Source: Gnetum montanum
Lineage: Eukaryota > Streptophyta > Gnetopsida > Gnetales > Gnetaceae
Direction of reading: 5' to 3'
DNA length: 64,000 nucleotides
Assembly: GCA_015680685.1 (NCBI GenBank)
Contig: MNCI01000808.1
Span: forward strand, 578,413 to 642,412
The first letter of the stretch is position 1. Each line of letters starts with the position of its first letter. A program made the translations under genes and the position numbers. The notes beneath the pieces are model-generated. The model was given only the letters and a program-made list of their open reading frames with translations, did not search any database and was not told the DNA's origin. Below, in pieces: positions 23,561 to 36,179 of this stretch.

Positions 23561-25868
23561 CTACTTCATAGAATCTACCTGGCATTCTAGACCACTCACT
23601 ACCCATTTGGTCTTCTAAATTTCCACTTTTGACAATAGTCATGGAGGTGTCAATTTTTATACTTAGGCACCAAACCTTTTTTTATATTCTTGATATACTT
23701 TTTACATTCCTTACCACTTTTTTACTTTCTTTTAATCTTTCCTCATTTCTTATCATTTTTCATTTTTTAATGTCTTTCAAATTCTTTATATGATTTTCCA
23801 TTCTTACCAATTTCTCATTGTTTTACGATTTTTATCATTTTTCATGTACATAATTTTGTTGATCTTTCTAATAAAGTGTAATAAAATAAACAATATGAAT
23901 TTCACCCTATGTTATCAAATCATTAAATAATTGATGGTATAGATAGTGAGACTAGCCATTTTCAATAATGAGAGGTTCTTACCTTGGATATAATGACATT
24001 CTTCTAACAATAAAACTAAAATAAACTTGTGATCACTACGCTTAAATAGAAAAGTGAAGAACCAAGTGGGAATGAAAAAGGGTATGACATCAAGGGGATT
24101 TGTATATTCTTTAAAGCTACTACTATGAATCCTATCCTATTGTTAAATTGTATTACTTACTTGAGTTCTAATGAAAAAATGGAAGTATGTTCTAAAATAA
24201 GTGCTTTCTTATCATGTCATTGGAAAAACATCTTACCCATACCTGAAGATAGTCCTTTGGTAAGGTTGACATAGAAATAATCTAATACATACACATAACA
24301 AAAATTTCTAAGGGGGTTCCACTAGAAAGACATGTTACTCATGCATGAGGGTAGGTAACTTCTCAGAAATATCAAGGTTTCTTAGACATGGATTGATTAT
24401 GGAGCTAAAAAGACATGTTTCCCATGCTTAAAGACACTCCTCTATCTAATGGCCAAGTCTCCTTCTAAATAAATTGTGTTAATAAATTTCTTTCTTGTAC
24501 TTCATTATCAAGTGATAATATTTCTTACATTTGTGATAGTTTTGTGGTTGTTATTTTTGGGATGATACAATGCTATGTGACTGATAAGTCGTATACACTT
24601 GATTTGGATCTTGGGTGGAAAGGCTAATGATCATCTTAATCATGCATTAAACCTAATATTCATTATGCTTATGGTAAGACATCTCATGTCCCATTTTCTA
24701 TAATCCCTGCTACTACCATTTCACCTTACTATTATACATAATTGTAATTTGATGGCTCTATATAATATACTTATTTTCTTATTAAGATAATACCAATATG
24801 TGTGTTTTGAAAGAGAAGTATGATTTACATTTAACTCATTGATTTCCTATGAATACTTTCCATTGTGGTTATACAAGAGCATTAAGGGCAGAAGCCTGCT
24901 TTGGAGAAGACCTACTTGTATAACTCTTGTGTTTCATTCCACATCATCTTGTACCTCCTAAATACTTAAATAATAATAATTATTTCCTATATATTTATAT
25001 TTGTTCATACATTCAACAATTTTGATCAACCATATCCTAAAATCTTAATTAACTTACATTGCCTAAACTTATTCTTTGACATAATTTTAATGACTAATTC
25101 CTATATTCTAAGTATCATCTATGATCATAAACCCTTTGGATCATCTTTACACCTTCCATACTATCCACTTGGCTTATTATTTTCATCAAACTCACAAAAA
25201 GTTTCAAAAGTTCAGCAATGATATTGTAGATATGATATAATAGCCCCTACAATATCACATCCATGATATTGTATCTACACTATATCCATTATAGAAATCT
25301 ATATATACATGTAGAATATTAGAAAAATTTTTATTTCCTCATTTCACACCTAAGAAGTGCATGCCATTTTTCTAACTTTCAAACCTGCAAGCCTCCATAT
25401 CTTTCTAACCACAAGTCTAATTTGAGTCATTCTTGTTTCCTTTTGCTCATAGAGTGACCAACTTGATTGTGGGGAAGAGCATTTCATGTAGATTCTTACA
25501 AATTGTACCAATAAGAACAAAGTAAGGCTAAGAATAACAAAAGAAGATAATCACACTCTCATCTCACATAAACCTAATAAACTTAATGTTTCATTCCAAT
25601 TGACCATTCAAATATGTCTTAAACAATAAATTGAAGATTATGATAGGTTAATTAAGATAAATTTATTTCTAATTAATAGAAATCATTCAATAAAGGATTT
25701 ATCTTAGAAATGGTTTTATCTAAATAATGAACTTTTCTAACTCTACAATCCAATTCAATAATAAAGTTGATAATAAGTAATGATTTTAATCAAAACCAAA
25801 AATGTGATGAAAGGATATGAACCATTAAAGAAGTTTTTCAAAACATTTGTGTAATCTTAATATTTTTT
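23561..25868. other. B/D spacer between integrase and third ORF
   Basis: About 2.3 kb, A/T-rich, T-rich at 23680-23850. I see no domain or long frame. The segment at 25215-25330 has paired ATGATATTGTAG / CTACAATATCA / CCATGATATTG boxes before a tatatatac stretch, resembling the U3 boxes of the LTRs of this family. It could be a promoter for the downstream ORF or an LTR-derived fragment. Confidence 0.4.
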
Positions 25869-28602
25869 GTATAATTGCAAATGCTACCAAAGAGACTCAA
25901 AGTGAGAGGACCATAATAACCTAAGAAGAAGATACCTAGAGGAAAAGATAGAGGATGAAGTAAAGAACAAACTTCTCCTTCGGAGCAAGAGGCACATTTC
26001 TACAACATCCATCAACCCACACTTACAATAGGAAAATCTACATAAGGTAAAGCTGATGCACTGCCTATTCCACAACAAGGTCAACATCTCACACACTCTA
26101 ATGAATGTTTATGAGTAATCTAGGAGTAGTCCATCATGTCTACTATCATAGTGGAGTTGAATTTTAGATCCTTTATGAAGTCTACACTTGCTAAAGTCTA
26201 TGAGTAGCTATAAGCCTATCCTTTATGGTCCACCATTTCAAGAAATGGTAAATGGTACTTGGGAAAACTTTATCAATTTTTGAAAAATAAACAAGATGAT
26301 GCCATTGTGAAAGTTGAGGAAGTCACAATGTCATATTTAGTAGAAGTAATAGCAAAGGTAGCAAACATACCAACTATCAAAGATAGTATAGCTTAGATAA
26401 CTATAAGGTCTAACACCAATGTAAGAAATTTATGGCTATAGAGGACCTATGAAACTATTGCAAAGATATATAGTGGGTTATACACTCCTAGAAAATCTAT
26501 TTGAAGATTGAAACATACCATATATTCCAAAAAAAAAGGCTTAATAGAATTTTCACCTATGCTACCAAAGGAATGAATATCTTGATGGGAAAATTCCAAG
26601 ACAACATCATCCATATGTTGTTCCTAGAAATACAATGGAGATTTGAGAAGAAGAAGATAGGGAAACCTACTCTACCATTACCTTGTCTTATAAGAAGATT
26701 ATTCTAGTAAGCTAAAATCTTAGGCTACATCAATGATATTCTTTACAAATCCCAAAATTCTTTATATGCTAAAATTTCTAAGTTGGTGCCACCAAAGAAG
26801 GATCAAGTTAAAATCTAACAAGCACTAAGGCTACAATAAGATCTACATCAGTCGTAGACATTCTAGGCCCAAGAATAGAATAAGTAAGACCTAATGGATT
26901 AAATCTAGTTGTAGATAGAGAAAGGTAAAGTACTTGACCAATATAACCAAACTATGAATCCTTAATGAACCATTTACAACAGATTTTGAAAAATATCAGT
27001 TGGAGAAGTAGGGAAGTCTCAATAATGTACAAAGTTAGAGACAATCTTAATAGACCTACTATATCAATAAGAACCATCAGTAGTGAAGTCTCTTAACCGA
27101 CAAGAGAATATGATAATAGAATACAATAGATTTCAAGGAACATTACATCCTTCCAACTAATGCTAGAAATAAGAGAAGGATCCATAGTTGTGATAATGTG
27201 AAATTAGGATGCAATAGTAGTAGAGGTTATAATATATCATATCAAAGAATCTTTCAATGTTCTTGTTATGACATTGGTCGATATTACTGGAACCAAAGAT
27301 TTAGAAACCATAGTTGGAACATCAATGACCTCAATAAAGCATGAAGACATGTTGGAGAGACTACTACAAATAGGAAAAGTCATGCAAAATATTTTTTATA
27401 GTCTCAATGATATCACTACACTCTAGTTCAAATTAATTTCAGCAAAAGATAAACTAGTCATGCTAGAAAATCAAATGCAACATGCAGAAAGTCAAGTGCA
27501 AAAGTTACAGAAGGAATTGACCATACTATTAATTACAAGATAAGACCTTACATGATACATTGCATCTAATCAACTAGAACAATTCAAAAATGAGTAGATT
27601 GGCCAACTAATGACCAAATACACACAAATGAAGATGGAGAAGGAAAAGGAAACGTGGAATGCTTCTATAGCAGATGCTTAAACATATGCCCATGCTAAGG
27701 CTATAGTTGCATTAGAAGAAGAAAATAAGAAACTTATTGCTAAAAATGTGATGATGACAGACATTGAAAAGAAAAGTAATATGTTAGAAGAAGTATTCAT
27801 CAGCTAAAAGTGCATTTCATCAAAGTCAACCTTGACATAAGTAAGTTAGCCCAAGAAAATAAAACCTTAGCAATGGAAGAAGTTCATGATTTGTGATAGA
27901 AATTAGTAATTGAGATCAACGTATGACAAAACAAGGCCAAGAAACATGAAAGGCTAAAAGAGCACTTGAGAGATTAAGTAGGCATGTACAAGAAAATCAA
28001 AGAGAAGGAGATCTAGATGGCCAAAGCTATAATTAGCTTCATCACAACATAGACATTTGATTAGTAGCCCATATTGGATAGTCCTGCTGATGTTCATCAA
28101 GTTGAAGCAAAGAATAAAGACCTATTGATTAAGGACATAATATAATACATGGGGTTAGCAAATCTCAAGTATGCTAACTTGGCCATGTTAACAAGAAGCA
28201 AACCAACAACAAAACTAGAGTAGTAAGTGGCTACTATATATTAAATATATGAAACGGAGTTTGTTGATAGAAAACATGTTCAATTGAAGCTTCACATAGA
28301 AAACACTAAATTACTAGTCAAGGCTAGCTACCAAGATCATTAAGATGTAGTAGCAAACCTAGCCAAAAGAATGGTAGACTATCAAGAACTAAAGAAAGTG
28401 GCTAGATATTTTGAAGAGGAAAGGATGTAATTTGTAACATGGTATGTCAAGGCCAACAAAATATTTTCACAAATACCATGTATTTGGGAAGTACCAACTC
28501 CACCCAACATCACTAAATTCACATGAATGGTACATGATCCTAGGTTAGAGGAAGATATCAATTTGAAAATCCTAATGATAAGGAAAAGAATTTAATGAAG
28601 GA
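25869..28602 (+). pseudogene. Element B/D third ORF, coiled-coil protein of unknown function
   Basis: A sense-strand coding relic between integrase and 3' LTR. It is broken by many stops, yet one frame can be followed for most of 2.7 kb. About 26270-26380 reads LYQFLKNKQDDAIVKVEEVT then MSYLVEVIAKVANIPTIKDS, with a pattern like GV-x-V...F/L..x-F/A-x-I/VPT. About 26940-27110 has NEPFTTDFEKYQLEK. From 27380 to 27960 there are long heptad-like stretches (AKDKLVMLENQMQHAESQV, QKLQKELTILL, VALEEENKKLIAKNV) typical of a coiled coil. No signal peptide or membrane segment, so it does not look like an envelope gene. Extra ORFs at this position occur in some Athila/Tat families. The function is unknown. 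Confidence 0.55.
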
Positions 28603-28864
28603 TCCACCATCACTTGGAACTTGAGTAAAACTATATCACACTTAATTTTTTTTGGTTTTATCTTATTCTTATCATATGTGTCAATCATGTGTTGCATGAT
28701 AATTTTGTAACACCACACAAACCACCATGTACCATTCATATAAGGGTCAATCATGTATATAAGTGTCATATTGTTAAATTCTATGTAAGCCCACAAGTTT
28801 GTAAAGAGCTCTATCTTCTTTTCATTAGAACTTGAGGATAATTTTTTAGTTAGTCATAAGAATA

Positions 28865-29361
28865 TAAAGAAACATCTTGTACATGAAAACTACAATATCG
28901 TAGTTATAATATCTTAGCTCTACATATGTCATCATAGATATGATGTAGTGCATATAAATATCAATCCACCATCCTATCAAAATAAGAAGTTTTTCTTTCA
29001 ACACTTTGTGAAATACTTGAATTTTTTTTCATAAAGTTGGATTTAGAGTGAATGCCTATAGTATGGTGAATTACAATTGTATGGAATCTTTATTTGAGTG
29101 AATTGATACTGGACACAATTCAAGAATGGAAATAAAGATTGAGATTATTATTCATCATTGTAGCATATCACTTAGCATAGTTTTATTTTTCCATAATGTT
29201 TACTTTTATTCAATCATTTACTTTTACTAAGTCATTTACTATTTCAATGTCTATTAGTAAGATGAAATAAGTATGATTGATTTCACATAAAGTGTATCTG
29301 TTAGGTAACCTAGTAGTAACTTTACTTGATTTTCTCAATAATGAAGTTACTTGGTAATTAA
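28865..29361 (+). repeat. 3' LTR of element B/D, cut by element E
   Basis: First ~497 bp of the 3' LTR (TAAAGAAACATCTTGTAC...ttggtaattaa), collinear with 3534-4025. Homology stops at 29361, where the LTR of element E starts with TGAGTC. The remainder should follow the 3' end of E, outside the window. Confidence 0.75.
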
Positions 29362-29527
29362 TGAGTCTCAATATCGCATATTTGATATCGTATATGTGAT
29401 ATTGGATTGAATCCCTAACATCGAACATGCGATGTCGGAGCCTATCTCATTGCCTATAAATAAGAGACAAGGGCGCTTGGCTTTGGAAGGAATTTTTCTA
29501 GTTCCTTAGGCAAACTCTTGTAGTTTT
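29362..29527 (+). repeat. 5' LTR of element E, first part (U3 and TATA box)
   Basis: 166 bp: TGAGTCTCAATATCGC, palindromic boxes GATATC (29384-29389) and GATATT (29398-29403), and TATAAATA at 29455-29462 (gcctataaataagagac, like C and B/D). It ends in GTTTT, the target-site copy of element X. Confidence 0.7.
29523..29527. other. Left target-site duplication of element X
   Basis: GTTTT immediately before the LTR start TGTAGTGATC. The same five bases occur at 59932-59936 right after the other LTR end (gtgtttca). Confidence 0.8.
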
Positions 29528-31118
29528 TGTAGTGATCGAAAATGTCGGTAGCTGGAAAACACTGAGGGGTAATCAATCGGTGATAGTCTCAACCCCGTAT
29601 CTGCTGGAGGGCCATGCTAGATAAAATGGAAATGGGGCACCCTGAATAGTCTGGTCGATCAGACAGCGACTTAGTCGGTGTCTATATAACCTTTTGCAAC
29701 ATGTAATTTGAAAATGAGGCTGATAATGCGAAGTAATGCTTAAATGTAAAAGAGATAGAAAACAATGTAAAATGCAATGGTAAATAGGAGACAAAGTAAA
29801 ATGCAGTTAGAAAATGCACTGCTTCGAAGCTTATGACTTTTCTTTGTCAAAATGGATACAGTCGGTTGCACAATGCTGATAAATGCAGAGATCCCAAAAG
29901 TAACCAAGACGTGTAGAGTAAGATGACTGTGCACTTCAACACGGGCTCAGGCATTAACAATGCAAAGTACTACCAAGGTGATAGAATAGGGCAGAACCAA
30001 ATGCCAATTAAGAATGCTAATTGTTTACAATGTCAAAACAGAAAGCTTATAATGCTCAAGGTTACAATGGCAGCCTTTTTTTTTGTCAGCCAACAAAAGT
30101 TTTAGCTGCTCAGAATGCCAAAAAAGTGTCAAAGTGTCCAAAAGTCATAAAAATTCCTTTGAACGTTGCTTGCTGGGGTTTTTATAGGACCAAGGGCACG
30201 CGAAAGGGATAGTTTGGATGCCATGTGCCTTGGGCCCACGTTGACTTGTCTATGCTACACGTGCCTGCATGAATGTTGTAATTACGAGCTTGCCATGCCA
30301 TAATTGTGAGCCTTTCATGCCATAATTGTGCTGTTAGCATTTGGAGACATGTGCCAATGGTGCAATTAGGTAAAGTGCATTGATGTCTTACAACCACCTA
30401 TCATGCTTTATTGTGCTTTCTAGCGTAGCATGTTTGGCATAGTGTAGCATCTTGTCACATGTTTCGCTACATGTGTGTTGCATCTTTGCTACGCTATGTA
30501 GCGTAGTGTAGCGTAGCGGCTGGCCTTAGTCACAAAAAATTTGCCAATCTACAAAATTTTCGTACTACGAAATTTGCGAACTTGCTGATCCTGCCCTTTA
30601 AGTTTCCTTTTATCACCTCCATAGAATTGCCACACCTTGATGCGCCATGTAGCTCAACGTAGGATAGTAGCAAACATGGTCTACCACTTTATGACGGAAG
30701 GAGACATTGCCGAAGGACTTGAAGTCAGGCAAGGGAACCGACTTTCAAGATTTTTCCATGTTGTGCTATGCTGTATAGCATAGTGTGGCACTTTGCTTTC
30801 GCAAACGTCTTCTAAAGTCTTCCACGCTACGTAGCGTAGCGAAACTTCTTGACTTAGAAAACTTGCTGGAACATTTTGTGTGTTCTGAGCACCGCCAAAA
30901 GTTCCATGCGTCGCTCCTAAGTGCATGGTTGGCTAGGTGAACTATTTAGGTGGGAAAGTTGGATAATCCATTTAGCCTATTAACACCTAGGGCAGAAAAC
31001 CTACCAAATTGGAAAGTCTAAAAATTAGACCATCCATCTCCTAAAGAGCTGCCATGATGCTGCACAAGCTACAAAGGCCTGGTGAAGTAAGCATGCCTTT
31101 GGATTTTGGGGTGTTTCA
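29528..31118 (-). repeat. 3' LTR of element X
   Basis: 1,591 bp, TGTAGTGATCGAAAATG...GGGGTGTTTCA. Minus-strand TATAAAAA lies at 30179-30186 (ctggggtttttataggacc). Segments 30415-30520 and 30640-30845 carry repeated gtagcgtagc / gctacgcta words that can fold on themselves. The pair is 58323-59931; an internal fragment of the same LTR is at 46748-47249. Confidence 0.9.
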
Positions 31119-31133
31119 TTGGCCCCTCTTTGT
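31119..31133 (-). other. Polypurine tract of element X
   Basis: Minus strand CAAAGAGGGGCCAA directly before the LTR start (TGAAACACC). This is where plus-strand DNA synthesis would be primed, and it confirms the strand and the LTR edge. Confidence 0.65.
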
Positions 31134-32221
31134 CGACATCTGGAGGACAGGCTCGAGAGAAGTTGACAAAGAATATGAAACACCATGGAAGGCAGAATGC
31201 TAACATTGTCATTTGGTGATCATTGGGACGTCGCTTGGCTGCACTTGAGAGTGTTGCATTGGAAGGAAAAGGTGAAGCAGGGAGGACAGAGGCCTAGGAG
31301 GAGGAAAAGGATGAGATTTATTAGAGTCCCTCGTTGAAGTGCTCATGAGGAAGTTGTTTGCATTTTCATTCTTGCTTTTGCTGATCTTCGAATTCCCATA
31401 GGACAGGTGTCTTTCCTAGGATGAGTTGTGTTACATCCGTGTAGGGTTTCAGCCTGCCTATGGATACTTCTCATGCGACGATCTGTGTTACGCATGTCAT
31501 GGAATTTTCACTAATGCTTCCCATGCGGTGAGCTATGTTATGCACATCATGGGATTTTCACTCTGAAGTAGCCAAGCTAGTCGAGGCACTCACTTCGCAA
31601 CACTGTAGCATTCATTGCTGTGGTAAGATGTACCCTCAGCCAGCAAGGGAAATGGTCTTGCTAGCTGTAGATGTTGTTGAAGCTTTTGTACATTGTTGCT
31701 AGTGTACGATGTCCAATGTAGAAAGGCCAGCAGCAGCCTTAGCAGCATCAGCGTGGTGACACCAATGTCGAAGGCACTGGGAGTCGCTGTGAGTGTGAAT
31801 GCTCTGGAATCCCTGCCAAAGGCATGCATTCTCAGTTCAGCTATGGGATTAGCTACCACATAGCTAAACGTCATGCGAGCTAAGGCATTGGCAGGGGTCT
31901 GGAGGATAACAATATTGTGGTTGGATCACAATACTGCCAGAACTCCAGTGGTGGGCACTAGGCAATGGGCTAAGGAATTACCGTCAGGGCAGTGGGCCGT
32001 GGTGACGGTAGGTCTAGAGGGCCAGTGCAATGTTGTACGCCATCTCCAAAGGGTCATCACAATGCCAAGGTTGGCAGCCTCATGTATGTTCCATATCGTG
32101 TCCCCATTATGTCGTGAACTGTGCTCTAGAGCTGCAACACCCCACACCCATGTCAGCATTGCACATGCTCATTTGATGTGTACTCAGCACAGATGCATGC
32201 TAGGGATGTGACGTGAACCCA
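31134..32221. other. 3' untranslated region of element X
   Basis: About 1.1 kb between polypurine tract and tandem array. A ~50-bp imperfect direct duplication (cttctcatgcgacgatctgtg / cttcccatgcggtgagctatg, both continuing to gggattttcact-like ends) lies at about 31468-31565. A 112-codon plus frame (31873-32211) and a 94-codon minus frame (31874-31590) show no domain; I do not call genes. Confidence 0.5.
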
Positions 32222-32580
32222 ATTTAAGGTTCTGGTAGACCATGTGCTGGGTTAGGATCCCAATGGACTGCCATGCTGGTTTAAGGTCCTAGCAGATTGT
32301 ACATGCCAATTTAACATCATAGTGGATGTGCCATGCCAGTTTATAGTCATAGCAGACTAGTTGTGCCAATTTTACATCACAGCAGATGATCACCGCCAGT
32401 TTAACATCGTAGCAGATGTTGCTTATTGTTGTTACCAGTTTATTGTCGTAGTGGAAGTTGGTGTAGCCATGCCAGTTTAACGTCATAGCGGACATTGGTG
32501 TAGCCATGCCAGTTTAACGTCGTAGCAGACATTCGCTTGCCTGTGCTAGTTTTATGTCGTAGTGGACAATTGCCTACTTG
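32222..32580. repeat. Tandem array a of element X (after integrase)
   Basis: About ten or eleven diverged units spaced roughly 25-45 bp with core (c)cagtttaacgtcgtagc(a/g)gac. On the minus strand they read as repeated YDVKLA-like peptides (32507-32289), probably a by-product of the repeat. The array lies directly after the pol stop at 32591. Hypervariable tandem repeats in this position are known in Tat/Ogre elements. Confidence 0.8.
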
Positions 32581-32590
32581 CTCCATGCGC

Positions 32591-35500
32591 TCAGACGTAG
32601 TATGACTTGAGGTATGAGTGATTCACTGAGTTGGCGAACTCATTGTTGTCCATGTCTGCCAACTTGAAGGCTCCATTCCCAAAGGCTTTAGTGACCATGT
32701 AAGGGCCTTCCCAGTTGACTAAGAATTTGCTCACATGCTCATGGACAACCTTGAGGATGAGGTCTCCCTTATTTACTCATTGTCGATGCAGGTCTGCATG
32801 GTGCTTTTGCTACTGCTTGCTTTGGTAGTGCTCTATGCAGCTCAGCATTTGCGCGTGCTCCTCCTCTATTGAGTCGAAGTCGATGATCCGCGACTCATTG
32901 TTCTAGGCTTCGCTCATGATGTCAAAGAGGATCATCCAAAGTGATGGTACTTGCACCTCAAGAGGAAACACAACTTCAGATCCATAAACAAGGCTATAAG
33001 GAGTCTTACTTATCATGGTTCTGCATGTCATTCTATAGGCCCATAGAACGTAGAGGATTTGCTCGTGCCACCATCTCTTGCTGTTGTTAAGCACCTGCTT
33101 CATCAAGTTGATGATGGAATTATTTGTAGCCTCTGCTTGTCCGTTCGCCTATGGCTAATACAAGGAGGAAAATGATTGTTTAATGCCTAGATTGATGTAG
33201 AATGTTTGGGTTTTTGTACTACTAAACTGTAGCCCATTGTTGGTCACAATAGTCATTGGAAGCCCAAATCTCATTATGATGTTGTCCAAGATGAAGTGGC
33301 AGATTTGTTGAGATGTCGTCTTCCTCAGGGGGATAGCTTCCACCCACTTAGTAAAATACTCAGTGGTGATGTTAATGAAACTATGCCCTGCGGAGGACTT
33401 AGGCATGATAGGTCCTATGAGGTCTAGTCCCCATCATTGGAAAGGCCATGTGATTTGCATTGGGTGTAGGTCTGTGGGTGAGACATGTATGATATTTGCA
33501 TATCTCTGGCATGTGTCGCACATCTTAACTTTTGACAGGTAGTCACACTCCATGTGGGGCTAGTAGTACCCTAGGCATTTGATTTTCGCAGCCATAGCCC
33601 TAGGTGCTATGTGTCCACCACATAGTCCTTCATGCACTTCATTAACTACCTTCTACGCTTGCTCCACACCCATGCATGCCAATAATATCCCGTCGTAATA
33701 ATGTCGGCACAGGGTGTCATTTCCCATGAGCGTATATTTTTGGACACACTTACAGATTGCATCTCTCTGGGTAGATGTCAGTCCGCTTGGGCATTCGCCA
33801 TGTTGTAGATAGGCTTTAATGTTAGCGTACTACTCCTAGGTGTTTGTGGTACTGATAGAGGCCACATGTCCCGCCGAAGTAATAGGCTCAGTACATTCGA
33901 TAATCAAAGTGGGAAGGTTTTCAAATGAATGTGGTGGAATGTTTAGTGCTAGGGTGGCTAAGGCATCTGCCATGGTGTTCTCATTGTGTGGCATGTGTTG
34001 CACATCTGTGGTTGTAAATTGCTTAAGCAGGCTTTTTTCTAGGTTGTAGTAGGGTTGCAGATGCATAGCTTTGAAAGCGTAGACCTCAGTGATTTGATTC
34101 ACAACTAATTATGAATCTCTGCAAATTGCTAGGTGTTGTATGCGCAGTGCTTGGGTAGATAAGAGGCCTCTAAATAACCCCTCATACTCTACCACATTGT
34201 TAGTGTAAGGGAACATAAAATGATAGGAAAACGGGTGCATTCCCCCTAAGGGGAATGTAATAATGGTAGTTGCACTACCTCCTCACATGGTTGAAGCATT
34301 GTCGAAGTGTAAAGTAGCTTTGAGATGCGATGAGATGATGTTGACGATGCCAACGTGCTCGTCCAGGAATTTAGGATCTATGGTTGCCTAGTCGTCGATG
34401 GGTGAGGCTGTGAGTTGGGTCGCTATGGCTTGACCCTTCATCGAAGATTGACTTACATAGTGTAAATTGAACTCCGCAGTTATTGCTTTCCATTGGGCTA
34501 TCTAGCTACTTTCTTGTAGGTTGTTAGTGATAGCCCGAAGTATGTTGCTTTTGCAAATGATGTTAGTTGTACTACGAAATAGGTAATGCCTCCACGTTTT
34601 TAATGCAAATACAAAGGTAAGGCAATTCCTCTCCACTTTGTTGTATTTCTCTTCATGCACTATTAGTGCATGACTTAGATAATACACGAGTATCTCAGAT
34701 CCATCATCTCATTTCTAACATAGCAATGCCACGATAGATGTGTCAGAGGTGGCAAGGTAGATGAAGAAGGGTTTATCCCTTTGTGGTGGATGCACAGTTG
34801 GGAGGTGTAAAAACTCCTTCTTAAAGTCGTCGAAGGCTTGTTGACACTGGGTTGTCCACTCGAAGTTAATCCCTTTCTTTAGAAGATGTTGCATGGGGTA
34901 TAACATGTCAGTTAACCTTGCTATAAACCTTTGAATGAATTGCATCCTTCCTTGGAATCCACGTAACTCCTTAAGGTTTGTGGGAGGTGCCAGGTTGAAG
35001 ATGGTCTTAACTTTGTTAGGGTCCACCCGTATTTTGGCCTCCGATACCATGAACCCTAACATGCATATGGTTTTCACCCCAAAGATGCACTTCTTAGGAT
35101 TGAGGCACAAGTTGTGCCTTTGACAACACTTGAGGACTACCCCTAGGTCACATGGGTGATCAGCTACCTCCTTCGACTTGACTGCTATATCATCCACGTA
35201 GTCGTTTAATGTTTCTAGGATGTAGTTGCTGAAGATGTAGGTCATGGCTCGTTGGTAGGTTTCTCTGACGTTCTTGAGCCCGAAAGGCATCATGGTGTAA
35301 CAAAAGGTACCCCATGGGGTCATGAAGGTTGTTGTTAGCTGATGCTCTGGGTTAATGCAGATTTGGTTGTATCCAGAGAAACCATCCATGAAGGATAATA
35401 GAGCATGACCAACCATGGTGTCGATGAGCTGATTGATGCTTGGAAGTGGGAAGTCTTCTTTGATCATTTCCTTATTCAGATTTCGGAAGTCTATACAGAT

Positions 35501-36073
35501 TCATATTCCTCCCATTTTCTTTGAAACCACAATGATATTGGACACCCATTTTGAGTAACCAACCATGCGGATGAAACTAGCTTGGTATAGCTTGGTGATT
35601 TCATTTCTCATGACTAGTGTAATTTCGGGCTTGACCTTGCGAGCTTTCTACTTAACTGCCTTCATGCGCAAGTCTAGAATGATGTTGTGTTGTATCAGCC
35701 ATGGATCTAAACCTAGCATGTCATTGTATAACCATGCAAAGACATTGATGTTGTCTTGAAGAATCTTGGCTACGTTTTTGTGGATCTATGCATCTAGGAG
35801 GGAGCTACGTTTTAATGTTTTTACCTCCCCCTTGGACGTGGTCATAGGCATCTCGACGAGAGGGTCCTCAGTTACATCCCTAGCCTCTAAGTCTAGGGTT
35901 TGGACAAGATGCTCTAGCCAGTCTGAGGATGCTTCTAAGGATGCTATGGTGCTAGCTATGGTTGATCCCCAATCAATCAGGTCAAGGTTCAATTTTTTCG
36001 CGAGCTTGCCATGTGGACCTGCTAACGTTAAGGGCATGGAGAGATCGCAATGGATTTCCATCTTTTGCTTAAC
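32591..36073 (-). pseudogene. Element X pol: RT, RNase H, archaeal-type RNase H, integrase
   Basis: Begins after an acceptor-like ttttggtag; the first Met is at 36061 (MEIHCDLSMPLTLAG). The pre-RT linker has VFAWLYNDMLGLDPWLIQHN. RT is open for 250 codons (35467-34715): FMDGFSGYNQI, TPWGTFCYTMMPFGLKN and an intact YVDD at residues 90-93. A degenerate RNase H follows (HALIVHEEKYNKVERNCLTF). A second, archaeal-type RNase H (34310-33900) has Asp in HFDNAS, Glu in NNVVEYEG, Asp in CRDS and Asp in MADALA, all present. The integrase zinc finger shows VHEGLCGGH and MCDTCQ; the core reads TEYFTKWVEA (D to E, 33359-33361), VTNNGLQF (D to N, 33239-33241) and NGQAEATN (Glu kept). The C-terminus KFLVNWEGPYMVTKAF ends LKSYYV, stop at 32591. 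Inactive. Confidence 0.85.
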
Positions 36074-36179
36074 CTACCAAAATGAGATGAAAGCTTAGTT
36101 AAGAGGCACATGTTGGCAGTAATCGTGTATAATGAAAATTTTCAAAATAGCAATGAGATGCAACTAGCAAAGTACGATG

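Larger units (their letters stand above)
3534..29361 (+). mobile_element. Element B/D: Athila/Tat-type retrotransposon, split by insertions
   Basis: The sequence at 3534-4000 recurs at 28865-29361 in the same orientation; these are the two LTRs of one plus-strand element. Between them come PBS (4378), gag N-terminal and central parts (4520-6427), then an interruption (6428-19476, solo LTR containing element C), then gag tail, protease, RT, RNase H, integrase and a third ORF. The 3' LTR is cut at 29361 by element E; its remainder would lie beyond the window. The presumed left target-site copy is CATTT at 3529-3533. Without the insertions the visible element is about 12.8 kb. All reading frames are broken. 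Confidence 0.75.

Noticed and set aside
31873-32211. 112-codon plus-strand frame as a host gene
   Set aside because: Lies in the 3' untranslated region of X, overlaps an open frame on the other strand, has no recognisable domain and no second copy to compare.
32222-32580. CRISPR-like array
   Set aside because: Units are diverged, unequally spaced, without unique spacers, and sit in a eukaryotic retrotransposon.
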